Made by a program: the position numbers and the translations under genes. The notes below the pieces were generated by a model that was given only the letters and a program-made list of their open reading frames with translations, was not told where the DNA came from and did not search any database. From a bacterium (GTDB lineage: Bacteria; Patescibacteriota; Minisyncoccia; Minisyncoccales; PWPS01), in contig JAGYLR010000001.1 of the NCBI GenBank assembly GCA_018400895.1, forward strand, positions 1 through 41,561: a stretch of DNA of 41,561 bases, read 5' to 3'. The stretch's first letter is position 1, and each line of letters opens with the position of its first letter. Below are positions 31,067-38,091 of this stretch, piece after piece.

Positions 31067-31305
31067 TTATATGGTTAACAACTTAGCTAATCCGCTTATT
31101 CGTCTTAGATAACTCAGCGGAAGTCTTAGGTCAAACTATGCTGTCCGCAATAATTGACCACCAATCATCGCCGCGGAAGGGCAACAGTGCCCAAAGACCA
31201 AGACAAATCAGGGCCAATTTTTAAAATACTATGCCATATCCGAAGGCAAAGGTTTTTCGAGACGCCTATGCACCGCCCTACTAGCCTTGCCACAACGGTC
31301 AGCAT
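31067..31305 (-). CDS. Possible small protein in damaged frame
   Basis: From an ATG at 31305: MLTVVARLVGRCIGVSKNLC ... SILKIGPDLSWSLGTVALPR, then after one jump DDWWSIIADSI and KTSAELSKTNKRIS. The DDWWSIIADSI segment has a protein-like look, and the region has higher GC than its flanks. It may be a real early gene whose frame needs correction. Function unknown. Confidence 0.35.
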
Positions 31306-31323
31306 TTTATTTCATTACTACTT

Positions 31324-31813
31324 CTATTGAACACCTTTAACGTATTTATCACATACCCATCTATGTTGGAAGTCCAGCTTCTATCATTTTAATAGTTTGT
31401 CTAGTTGAACAATCGACGGAGAAACACACTCATCTGAAACTTGGCTCTGCCAAAAGAATTGTATTGAACAATCCACGATCTCGACTATCTGCTGGGTTAT
31501 TTCCTTTATCGTTAACTGCTAATGGGTCATGTCTGGATTCACAATAGCTCAACTTTACTAAATAATCTGCGTATTGCCCTGCCCCTTCCTCCTTAGCAAT
31601 CTGTCTGATCTGTTCTATCACACTTAACTCTCTATCTCTGGCTTGTGGTAGTCCCCACTGTCTAGCTTCAGGGGCATTAGCTTGTACACCGATAATAAAG
31701 TTTAACCAAGCAACTACTGCTATAAAGATAAATATTCTCTTAGCACTCTTTAAAGCTCTTTTAGTTCTGTGGTAGCTCTTGAGGCTTTTAGATATTTTTT
31801 GATTTTTAGTCAT
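31324..31813 (-). CDS. Lysozyme-like lytic transglycosylase (3' end with indels)
   Basis: N terminus MTKNQKISKSLKSYHRTKRA, then a membrane or signal-like segment IFIFIAVVAWLNFIIGV (~29-45). The lysozyme-like domain follows: QIAKEEGAGQYADYLVKLSY, CESRHDPLAVNDKGNNPADS (with the likely catalytic Glu) and DRGLF. The clean frame stops at 31430. Continuing in other frames gives DECVSPSIVQLDKLLKMIEA and WVCDKYVKGVQ-stop, as in SLT-type domains. It cleaves peptidoglycan glycan strands; it may act at entry or exit. Start overlaps the preceding stop (ATGA). Confidence 0.7.
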
Positions 31814-32040
31814 ATATCATTATATTTTATTTTCTCATCAATGTTCTCTCTAGCCTCAGCTTTACCCTCTAAGTATCTCTCTAAGCCTTCATAATCTTCG
31901 CTATGTTTAGCTAAATTTTCCCAGAAATAAGCTTCCTCTCCCACCATTTTCTCTTCGCATTCAAGACACCAACCAAGATCATTAATAGTTTCTACCTCGA
32001 TAATATCATTATAATGTTTTTTGCATTGTGGACATTGCAT
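31810..32040 (-). CDS. Zinc-ribbon protein, unknown
   Basis: An intact 76-residue protein: MQCPQCKKHYNDIIEVETIN, then WCLECEEKM gives a CxxC...CxxC zinc ribbon in the first 32 residues, followed by an acidic helical tail (ENLAKHSEDYEGLERYLEGK). Sits between nuclease and lysozyme genes. May bind nucleic acid or a host protein. Confidence 0.75.
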   Translation of the reverse strand: MQCPQCKKHYNDIIEVETINDLGWCLECEEKMVGEEAYFWENLAKHSEDYEGLERYLEGKAEARENIDEKIKYNDI

Positions 32041-32041
32041 A

Positions 32042-32815
32042 TTAAATTTCTATATAATTATCCCAATCAACATCAGGTTTCTTAAAGTTTTTCTCTGATA
32101 TTATTTTTGGAATAATATTATTGAATAAATCTTCCCTAACATTAGCTATAACATACGGATCCATGACATATAACTGCACTCTGTAAGGCTCAACATTCTC
32201 TACCGCTATAATATAATAGTCAAAATCCTGAACCTTTTTATACTTTAATCCGATTAAGTATGAATACATAGCCATTTGTCTATAATATCCGTACTCCTCA
32301 GCGTGTCTAGTGAACCTCTCGCCTATTACATTCGTAGTTTTTAGATCCACAATTGCCGCCGCATTGCCATTTATTTGGAAGAAATCAGGAATACCCGCTA
32401 GTCCTAACCACCTGCCCATTTTTATATCTGCTTGAAATATCTTGTTCTTCTGGTAGTTTAATTTTATATCCTGCATAACAGTGGTCTCCATTAAATTCTC
32501 TGACATAGCCACTATTTTATCATATAAAGCAGGGCTTAGGATTTTTTTAACAGATATTTTTTGCCTTTCAAACTTATCAGGGTCATCTTTTTTTAAAACT
32601 GCTTTCTCATACTTTCTTAAAAACACACTCTTACCATGAACTATCCAAGTATCAACAGCCTTACCAACTATTAAACTATTAGTTTCCAACTCCGGCATAT
32701 CACCGTCTATATATCTTTTTTTAAAGATAGGCTTATCGTGCAGGAAACAACTTATCTTAGAATTAGTTAGGTATTTGTTCTTATTAGTATAATAATTAGC
32801 AAATGTTAGTTTCAT
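32042..32815 (-). CDS. PD-(D/E)XK nuclease, RecB/exonuclease VIII type
   Basis: An intact 257-residue protein. N-terminal MKLTFANYYTNKNKYLTNSK with GKAVDTWIVHG. The catalytic core is GIPDFFQINGNAAAIVDLKT near residues 140-160 (D ... D-x-K) followed by YYRQMAMYSYLIG, the Q-xxx-Y motif of the RecB/exonuclease VIII family. Such phage nucleases resect DNA ends for single-strand-annealing recombination. The SSB-like gene is directly upstream. No recognisable annealing protein was found. Confidence 0.85.
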   Translation of the reverse strand: MKLTFANYYTNKNKYLTNSKISCFLHDKPIFKKRYIDGDMPELETNSLIVGKAVDTWIVHGKSVFLRKYEKAVLKKDDPDKFERQKISVKKILSPALYDKIVAMSENLMETTVMQDIKLNYQKNKIFQADIKMGRWLGLAGIPDFFQINGNAAAIVDLKTTNVIGERFTRHAEEYGYYRQMAMYSYLIGLKYKKVQDFDYYIIAVENVEPYRVQLYVMDPYVIANVREDLFNNIIPKIISEKNFKKPDVDWDNYIEI

Positions 32816-32857
32816 GTTTTTACATAGGGCAGGGGATAACCTGCCCTATATGTTAAT

Positions 32858-33247
32858 TTATAATTCAATACCTTCAGCATCAATTTCCCCATCGTCCATA
32901 TCATTGGTATGATCTGGGTCCATTCCAAAGCTATATACTTTATAATACTTTGGCTTAGCGAAACCCTTCTGTGAGGCTTCACCTTCTTTATCAAAGACAA
33001 CTGCGATAATTTCACCAATAGCACAGTTATTAAGTCTTTGAACAGTTCCTTTCTTATTTACACTAACAGGAACGTTCCAAACTTCACCATCCTTAGTGCG
33101 AAGTTCATATACCCATTGATCAGGAAAGTTGTCCTCACCTTTGTTATAACTTTTATTTGTTAAGGTGCCTTTAATGCCATCGCCAACTTTTTCGAACTTG
33201 AGCCAATTGGCTTGAACTTCTTTAGCACCGTCTAGATTTAAATCCAT
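32858..33247 (-). CDS. Single-stranded DNA-binding-like protein
   Basis: An intact 129-residue protein with an OB-like strand-rich core: FEKVGDGIKGTLTNKSYNKG, WVYELRTKDGEVWNVPVS, IGEIIAVVFDKEG, and the acidic tail DMDDGEIDAEGIEL typical of phage SSBs that recruit partners by their C terminus. Followed by the recombination-type nuclease. Role in replication and recombination is inferred from fold-like features and neighbours. Confidence 0.65.
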   Translation of the reverse strand: MDLNLDGAKEVQANWLKFEKVGDGIKGTLTNKSYNKGEDNFPDQWVYELRTKDGEVWNVPVSVNKKGTVQRLNNCAIGEIIAVVFDKEGEASQKGFAKPKYYKVYSFGMDPDHTNDMDDGEIDAEGIEL

Positions 33248-33248
33248 A

Positions 33249-33458
33249 TTATTTTTTGTTAATTATGTGAGTGTCAGATACTAAATTGACACCCAGCGTG
33301 TTAAATATTGTTAATAATGTATCGACCTTTATTTTTCTAAGACCATCTGGGGTCTTAGACATAATGCTTGATAAACTCTGGATAGAGATACCAGTCAACT
33401 GTCTCATGCGAGCCATCTTCATTCCAGTTTCATTTTTGAAATGTCTTAATTCATTCAT
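33249..33458 (-). CDS. HTH (Xre/Cro-like) regulator
   Basis: An intact 69-residue protein. MARMRQLTGISIQSLSSIMS forms a helix-turn-helix (residues ~14-33), then a short C-terminal part TLLTIFNTLGVNLVSD. First gene of the operon starting at the promoter 33481-33508. Probably controls its own operon or the switch between early and late transcription. Confidence 0.75.
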   Translation of the reverse strand: MNELRHFKNETGMKMARMRQLTGISIQSLSSIMSKTPDGLRKIKVDTLLTIFNTLGVNLVSDTHIINKK

Positions 33459-33480
33459 ATATTTATTTGTTAATATTTAT

Positions 33481-33508
33481 ATTATAGCACAATTTATAAT
33501 GTTGTCAA
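33481..33508 (-). promoter_or_regulatory. Sigma70-type promoter
   Basis: On the minus strand TTGACA (33503-33508), a 16-base spacer and TATAAT (33481-33486) preceded by TG (TGCTATAAT, extended -10). It drives the HTH-SSB-nuclease-lysozyme group. Shares TTGTGCTATAATATAAA with the promoter at 36083. Confidence 0.8.
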
Positions 33509-33514
33509 GATAAG

Positions 33515-33994
33515 TTATCCACAGGCTTTTAATTTCTTGATAGCGTCTACTACCCTGCAATCATCTAACTCCATAACCAAGTCTATATTTGAGCCACCCT
33601 TGCCTGATCCAAAGTCATAAAAAGAATTAGTGCTCTCATAATATTTACAACTAGGGGTATTTTCCTCTCTTCTTAGTTTAAAGAACCCTCTATTCATTTT
33701 AATCCCATACATATCTAATATCTTAGGGATAGGTATTTTCTTTATCTCGGCTAAATCTATCTTGCTAGCCCTATGATAATTTCTCACACTAAACTCCAAC
33801 GCTTGAATTTCATTATTTAATCTCTTTATATTATCAAGGCACAACCACTTACCCTCTTTATTATCTTTGTAATAAAGCTCAAACCATCGTGCTTTCTGCT
33901 TTTGTCTAGCTGACACTTCCCTTCTCACATAACGCCTTCTGATAGCAACAGCATCCTTTAATTCCAAACCAAAATCTTTGTAATTAAACATCAA
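33515..33994 (-). CDS. Primase-associated protein (CHC2/D5-partner-like)
   Basis: An intact 159-residue protein. The N-terminal third is basic (RRRYVRREVSARQKQKARWF). The C-terminal part, GIKMNRGFFKLRREENTPSC, then YESTNSFYDFGSGKGGSNID and LVMELDDCRVVDAIKKL, resembles the zinc-binding/CHC2 module that starts bacterial primases (FRPSC...FYDFGxGxGG.iidlv), although only one of the usual zinc ligands is visible. It overlaps the SF3 helicase gene, so the two probably act together. No Toprim or archaeo-eukaryotic primase core is seen. Confidence 0.7.
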   Translation of the reverse strand: MMFNYKDFGLELKDAVAIRRRYVRREVSARQKQKARWFELYYKDNKEGKWLCLDNIKRLNNEIQALEFSVRNYHRASKIDLAEIKKIPIPKILDMYGIKMNRGFFKLRREENTPSCKYYESTNSFYDFGSGKGGSNIDLVMELDDCRVVDAIKKLKACG

Positions 33995-35343
33995 AACTCA
34001 ACCTCCTTCCCATCTATTAGATAAGTATCATCATCAGTTTTAGGTTCAAATGACATAACGTTAAATGTCCTAGTGCTTTTACCATCTACTCTTTTAACCT
34101 TCACCTCAAGACCATTTACACCACTAATTAAGTCCTTAGAAAAGTTAGGTCTGCTCATAGGCTTCTTACCATTCTGGTCGCACCACTCTCGATATTTAAC
34201 ATATAACTCCTGAGAAGGATAAGCCCCATCATCATCAACCAAATATCCCTCATCAAAAAACATCAAAGCACTAGATATTTCTGATAAAAACTCATTCATA
34301 CTCTCATCCATCGCTTTGGAATTAGAGAATTGATAGTTATTTTCCATTAATTTATGTGCCTGATTTAAAGCCAAGCCAACAATACCAGGTATTTCTTTCT
34401 TTAACTTATCTATTAAGTTATAATCCTTATTTTGGTCGTTGGTAAAGCTCTTATAAAATGGGATAATCATCATTCTCCGCTTGAGTCCACCATCAATACC
34501 CTCAAAAGTAGGCATTCTATTAGTAGAAAACACCAGCTTAGTCTTAGGCACAAAATCAAAACCATCACCATATAATCGCCTAGTAAATATAGGGTCACCA
34601 GTCACAATAGCTTTAAATATCCTGGACTTACCAAACTTCTCATCTAACTCATCACTAACATTAACCTTCTTACCTATCAGCTTATGCTTAGTAAAGTCCT
34701 TAGATAAGTCCTCCAATGACAAGGCACTACAAAGATCAGCCCCCATCATCATTCTAATTACCTGTGATAATACCCCTTTACCATTATCACCTTGCTTACC
34801 ATATAAGAAAAACGCCTTACCAGCCTTTACATTAGGGATAAACAACATCCCCAGCATTTCTTTCACCACATTAACTAATTCATCATCAGTCTTATTAGTG
34901 TCTGTCTTATATGTCAGAGATGTTCTTAAAAAATTATCAAATATCGGTGTTTCTATTTTAGTTTCATCATAATTATACGGTACATAATGAATAGAATATT
35001 TATCCTTAGAAAATGGTTCAGCCTCACCAGTGGTAATATTAAATATCTTATCTTTAAAAGCAACTAAGTTATCATCCTCACTATCAATCTCTCTGGGAGT
35101 TTCCACTTCAACCCACTTTATAACATCCTTTACACTATTCATTGACCAATTTTTATTAGGGAACTTAGCTCTAATGAACTGTGTTACTAGCTTAGTAAAT
35201 TCCCTTTTAGTATTTAAAATATTATAATGCCCATTGTTATAGATCATAAAGCAATCATAACCTGTATGATATACTAAATCCTCTCTATATTTATCATCGC
35301 TATAAAACTCAAAAGCGACATCTTGTATATTAGCTCCTGGCAT
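33991..35343 (-). CDS. SF3 (D5-like) replicative helicase
   Basis: An intact 450-residue protein. The D5 N-terminal-like region is at ~40-150. Walker A YGKQGDNGKG is at ~181-190, Walker B KKVNVSDELDE at ~225-235, motif C KLVFSTNRMP at ~269-278 and the arginine finger GGLKRRMMIIPF at ~285-296. This is a P4/D5-type hexameric helicase, C-terminally followed by a winged-helix-like segment. It unwinds DNA at the origin. No primase catalytic domain is fused; the partner gene lies downstream. Confidence 0.88.
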   Translation of the reverse strand: MPGANIQDVAFEFYSDDKYREDLVYHTGYDCFMIYNNGHYNILNTKREFTKLVTQFIRAKFPNKNWSMNSVKDVIKWVEVETPREIDSEDDNLVAFKDKIFNITTGEAEPFSKDKYSIHYVPYNYDETKIETPIFDNFLRTSLTYKTDTNKTDDELVNVVKEMLGMLFIPNVKAGKAFFLYGKQGDNGKGVLSQVIRMMMGADLCSALSLEDLSKDFTKHKLIGKKVNVSDELDEKFGKSRIFKAIVTGDPIFTRRLYGDGFDFVPKTKLVFSTNRMPTFEGIDGGLKRRMMIIPFYKSFTNDQNKDYNLIDKLKKEIPGIVGLALNQAHKLMENNYQFSNSKAMDESMNEFLSEISSALMFFDEGYLVDDDGAYPSQELYVKYREWCDQNGKKPMSRPNFSKDLISGVNGLEVKVKRVDGKSTRTFNVMSFEPKTDDDTYLIDGKEVEF

Positions 35344-35635
35344 AAAAGGCAGTTAAGTATAAATTATATCCCCAGTCTAATTTTTCGACTAAGGTAGCTT
35401 GATTAAAAGTCGAATAAGCAGAAAATATATCCTGTGTACAAACGATCTCCAAAGAAACATCGTTTATAATCTTAGGTACTCTCATCTCTATTCTCATTGT
35501 CCCATCAAAGTCCACTAATTCAAGTAAATAAAAACCCAGCTCATTGCTCTTGCTCTGGGTAAACATAACCGCCTGATTCGCTGATATCAATTCCAACTCT
35601 CCGAAGTAGTCTTTGACACATTTTTCTATTTCCAT
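35330..35635 (-). CDS. 101-residue early protein, unknown
   Basis: MEIEKCVKDYFGELELISAN ... YLLELVDFDGTMRIEMRVPK ... YNLYLTAFYARS-stop. Intact frame, overlapping the helicase start by 14 bases. Alternating strands and helices; no family recognised. Confidence 0.65.
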   Translation of the reverse strand: MEIEKCVKDYFGELELISANQAVMFTQSKSNELGFYLLELVDFDGTMRIEMRVPKIINDVSLEIVCTQDIFSAYSTFNQATLVEKLDWGYNLYLTAFYARS

Positions 35636-35819
35636 GTGTTTTATAATAATAAGCTTTTATAATTAGATTGGAGTTTGTTTCACTCCCAATAGCTCTAAGA
35701 TATATGCTCACAAGACTAGGTTGGAATTCTTCTTTCAATAAAAACTCCACAAAATTAAATAAACCTTCTTCATTTATTTTGTCCTGTTTAAGCATGGTAT
35801 TACAGGTTAATAATAACAC
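35541..35819 (-). CDS. Early protein, possibly overlapping the next gene
   Basis: MLLLTCNTMLKQDKINEEGL, FNFVEFLLKEEFQPSLVSIY, then NSNLIIKAYYYKTHG and an Arg-rich end. The last 95 bases overlap the downstream gene in another frame although this stretch is free of visible errors, so either both are real or this gene's true end is earlier. The MLK start (35795) is an alternative. Confidence 0.5.
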   Translation of the reverse strand: MLLLTCNTMLKQDKINEEGLFNFVEFLLKEEFQPSLVSIYLRAIGSETNSNLIIKAYYYKTHGNRKMCQRLLRRVGIDISESGGYVYPEQEQ

Positions 35820-35841
35820 ACCCTCTAGGGGTGTGCTACTA

Positions 35842-36051
35842 TCACTCTATAATAAACAGATCCTCCATTGGCACTTCCAAGACCTGGGCTAAGCAGTATG
35901 CATTTTGCACTGACACAAACATCTCTTTTTTATTTGCTATCTGATATATGCGTCCACCTTTTAGCAGTTTGGTCTGAGCACCGAGAGAATAAAGAGTTAC
36001 CCCCTTCTCATTAGCTAGTTCTTTAATTTTATTACCCACTATTTTTTTCAT
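35842..36051 (-). CDS. HTH (Xre-like) regulator
   Basis: An intact 69-residue protein: NKIKELANEKGVTLYSLGAQ then LLKGGRIYQIANKKEMFVSV, a Cro/CI-type helix-turn-helix followed by NAYCLAQVLEVPMEDLFIIE. First gene after the promoter at 36083, with the palindrome GCTAATATTAGC just upstream of that promoter. A good candidate for the early repressor. Confidence 0.8.
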   Translation of the reverse strand: MKKIVGNKIKELANEKGVTLYSLGAQTKLLKGGRIYQIANKKEMFVSVQNAYCLAQVLEVPMEDLFIIE

Positions 36052-36082
36052 AAGTTTAAATTATTTTACTAGGTGCTTTTAT

Positions 36083-36110
36083 ATTATAGCACAATGAATA
36101 TATTAGTCAA
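36083..36110 (-). promoter_or_regulatory. Sigma70-type promoter for the HTH/replication operon
   Basis: On the minus strand TTGACT (36105-36110), a 16-base spacer and TGC-TATAAT (36083-36088). It shares TTGTGCTATAATATAAA with the promoter at 33481. Position relative to the start at 36051 leaves a leader of about 25 bases. Confidence 0.8.
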
Positions 36111-36124
36111 TAGTATTGTTATTG

Positions 36125-36136
36125 GCTAATATTAGC
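36125..36136. promoter_or_regulatory. Palindrome GCTAATATTAGC, operator candidate
   Basis: A perfect 12-base palindrome 14 bases upstream of the HTH promoter -35. Near copies occur at 39010, 39490 and, as a shorter form, 39198, which are all in the control region. Binding by the HTH protein is an inference. Confidence 0.55.
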
Positions 36137-36139
36137 GAT

Positions 36140-36212
36140 CCGCCTCTCCTGAATTCTCCAGAAAAATATTTTCCGTCCGCCTCTCCTTTGTTCTCCAGAA
36201 AAATTTTTTCTT
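36140..36212. repeat. Tandem 37-bp repeat
   Basis: Two copies beginning CCGCCTCTCCT at 36140 and 36177, each continuing TTCTCCAGAAAAAT. They lie between the early-operon terminator and the HTH promoter. The two copies differ in a few positions. Function unknown; possibly protein-binding. Confidence 0.7.
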
Positions 36213-36233
36213 TGCTATTAAATAGATATAAAA

Positions 36234-36268
36234 AAAAACAATTCTATGGCGGTAATAAAATTGTTTTT
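36234..36268. terminator. Bidirectional rho-independent-like terminator
   Basis: AAAAACAATT (36234-36243) pairs with AATTGTTTTT (36259-36268) and the stem is bounded by A- and T-runs on both strands. It would end the leftward early transcript after 36371. Confidence 0.6.
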
Positions 36269-36289
36269 TTGTAGTTTTTAGCGGTATAA

Positions 36290-36333
36290 TTAAATAAATA
36301 TTAAATAAATATTAAATAAATATTAAATAAATA
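36290..36333. repeat. Four tandem AT-only 11-mers
   Basis: TTAAATAAATA repeats four times exactly. The block is flanked by GCGGTATAAT and GCGGTATTAA, with a third GCGGTAATAA at 36250. Short, helically phased and AT-only: it may be an unwinding element or a binding site. With the entries above it, this explains the gene-free 36052-36370. Confidence 0.7.
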
Positions 36334-36370
36334 TTAATTATAGCGGTATTAAGTAGAAAAAAAGCTATTT

Positions 36371-36925
36371 TTAACTATCAATTTTTAATGTTTCTTCATT
36401 AAATAAATACTCATTAATTATTAATGTATCAATTATTGCTTCCTTGCTAGTCAATCCCTCATAATTATCATATAAATCATCATAAATCTTTCTAGCTTGC
36501 TCCCTTGCCTCTTCTAAAATAAACTTTTCAAGCTCAGCGGTTATCAATCCCTTCCAATCATCAAAATGTATAATCATCATATACTCATGGCAATAGTGAC
36601 CGTTATTAGTTATACTTATAGATAAGTCAGCCTCTTCATCATTTAAGATTGATTGATATTTTTTAGCTATCCTTCTGCCTTTTAAAAACTTTTCTAGATT
36701 GACTTGGCAATTAAAGCTGGCTCCATCTCCTTGGCTCCAAAAGCCAGTAAAATTAATCTCAGCATCTTCAAAACCTTGTCTGCTTAGTTTTTCCTTCCAA
36801 TCTTCCAAAATGTAATTATGCCAATCATAATTAGTATTTATATCAGCATAATTTTCAATCACCTTTTCTTTTTGCTCCTCATTTAGTTCATTAAAAGAAT
36901 ATAAATTGATTGTTTTTTTCTTCAT
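36371..36925 (-). CDS. Conserved phage protein with GFWSQGDGASF motif
   Basis: An intact 184-residue protein: FNELNEEQKEKVIENYADIN, TNYDWHNYILEDWKEKL, INFTGFWSQGDGASFNCQVN, then NNGHYCHEYMMIIHF and an acidic helical end. This 'F.EL..E.K.kvie.y..iN.dYdW...  F.GFWSQGDGASF' architecture is recurrent in phage early regions, but its function is not established. Ends at the terminator described above. Confidence 0.8.
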   Translation of the reverse strand: MKKKTINLYSFNELNEEQKEKVIENYADINTNYDWHNYILEDWKEKLSRQGFEDAEINFTGFWSQGDGASFNCQVNLEKFLKGRRIAKKYQSILNDEEADLSISITNNGHYCHEYMMIIHFDDWKGLITAELEKFILEEAREQARKIYDDLYDNYEGLTSKEAIIDTLIINEYLFNEETLKIDS

Positions 36926-36947
36926 ATAATTTAATTGTTAAAGTGCT

Positions 36948-36971
36948 ATAGCAATTAATATTAATTGCTAT
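36948..36971. promoter_or_regulatory. 24-bp perfect palindrome upstream of a start codon
   Basis: ATAGCAATTAAT joined to ATTAATTGCTAT, 22 bases before the start at 36925. It contains TGCTATAG, which resembles a -10 box. Probably an operator or an mRNA structure controlling the 36371-36925 gene. No clear -35 is visible. Confidence 0.55.
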
Positions 36972-37098
36972 GGCATCCCGCCAGTTAATAAGGTGCTAGC
37001 TATCAGCCTATAGACTTAAAAGCTCAGCACGGGGCTTGTATAGCCTTGTTTTTGCCTATAATTAAACGGTTAAGTCAATTATAGACAAGGGCAAGGGA

Positions 37099-37230
37099 TT
37101 AAGCGGTTTTTAGTTCCCTTAGCACATCCTCTTTTTTGCAAAATTTACAAGGTAAATAATTAAGAGAAAAATTTTTCTCTTCTGTTGTCTGTTTTCTCCC
37201 GCAATGCTCACAAATTGTTTTAACTTTCAT
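37099..37230 (-). CDS. 43-residue zinc-finger protein
   Basis: MKVKTICEHCGRKQTTEEKN, then NYLPCKFCKKEDVLRELKTA-stop. CEHC and CKFC give a complete four-Cys zinc ribbon. Clean frame. Common kind of phage host-modulating mini-protein; target unknown. Confidence 0.65.
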   Translation of the reverse strand: MKVKTICEHCGRKQTTEEKNFSLNYLPCKFCKKEDVLRELKTA

Positions 37231-37246
37231 ATTTTTATTATTTAAT

Positions 37247-37860
37247 TTAAATTAGGTTATTAGGGCAATGCTCCTCAAATTCCGGGATGCCCGCCTCTTC
37301 TAATAATAGTACATCATCCCGCGGGATATAGTCTTTTAATTCCTGCAGTTGTAATATCTCGGCGGTGCTTATAGTTTCATTTTGTAATTCGCTCTCGGAG
37401 GTGATCAAATAATTGTTTTAAGTCAGGTGTTCATATAGTTGTTTTTAATTATTGTGATATTCTTTTAAGGCGTTTACAACCGTGAAAGTATCATAAAATA
37501 GCCTTCGCCATATTGAAAGTTTAATTAGTCCGCCGCCTTAAGTCTTGTTATACCATATTCACTTATTGTCCTCTATATGCATCAGATAAAATCGGGGCGT
37601 GTTTCCATAGATAAGCCAACTGTATATTTCATTTCGCCGCTCATATTCGTTTTTATTGTGTCCTCTATATAATCATAATCTAGTACTTGTTGATTCTACT
37701 ACATTAAAATCCTGATAATTATCAATTTTATCAAGTAAATCCTCTTGGCTAATATCACAACAATTGATCTCTTGACTTGATCCTGATTAGGTTCAGCCTT
37801 TGGAGCTTACTTTCTGCCTGCTGAAATATATTCCTCTGGCTGTGGTCAGTTGTATACCCA
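37247..37860 (-). CDS. Early protein, unknown (indels)
   Basis: Bridged from QAESKLQRLNL through CCDISQEDLLDKIDNYQD, YIEDTIKTNMSGEMKYTVGL, SMETRPDFI, FTVVNALKEYHNN, TSESELQNETISTAEILQLQ and DDVLLLEEAGIPEFEEHCPN to LI-stop. About 200 residues, acidic. Several frame jumps, although flanking genes are clean. No family recognised; the start is not determined. Confidence 0.4.
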
Positions 37861-37992
37861 CTAGACAATCATATAATATGTGTTTATTTTTCGCTTAGCA
37901 AGTTTGCTAAGTCTTTGTTTGTTTTTCATATTATTGTATGTATTAATTAATAAGATTGATAAGTAAAAGGTTATAAATAGAATGGCTAGCAT
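37861..37992 (-). CDS. 43-residue membrane peptide with basic tail
   Basis: MLAILFITFYLSILLINTYN, then NMKNKQRLSKLAKRKI and a short end. One hydrophobic helix followed by nine Lys/Arg in about twenty residues. Starts inside the TAATG overlap with the 20-codon frame upstream. A second ATG (37929) would give only the basic part. Might be a lysis or inhibitory peptide. Confidence 0.4.
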   Translation of the reverse strand: MLAILFITFYLSILLINTYNNMKNKQRLSKLAKRKINTYYMIV

Positions 37993-38054
37993 TAAATTGT
38001 CTTCGTTTGACGTTCTATTTTTGCCTTTTTTGTTTGGCTAAATTGGTTGATCAT
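37992..38054 (-). CDS. 20-codon leader-like frame
   Basis: MINQFSQTKKAKIERQTKTI-stop, overlapping the next start by TAATG. Could be a leader peptide coupling translation of the membrane peptide. Short and basic, so evidence is limited. Confidence 0.3.
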   Translation of the reverse strand: MINQFSQTKKAKIERQTKTI

Positions 38055-38091
38055 ATAATCAAAATGGTAAAGTATAGAGATTGTCAACGGC

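Noticed and set aside
33514..33522. Fifth DnaA box (TTATCCACA)
   Set aside because: Isolated, covers the stop codon of the primase-like gene and is far from the other boxes; chance cannot be excluded, so not counted in the cluster.
34481..34972. Long frame opposite the helicase (plus strand)
   Set aside because: Shadow of the SF3 helicase gene: low-complexity composition and no start context.
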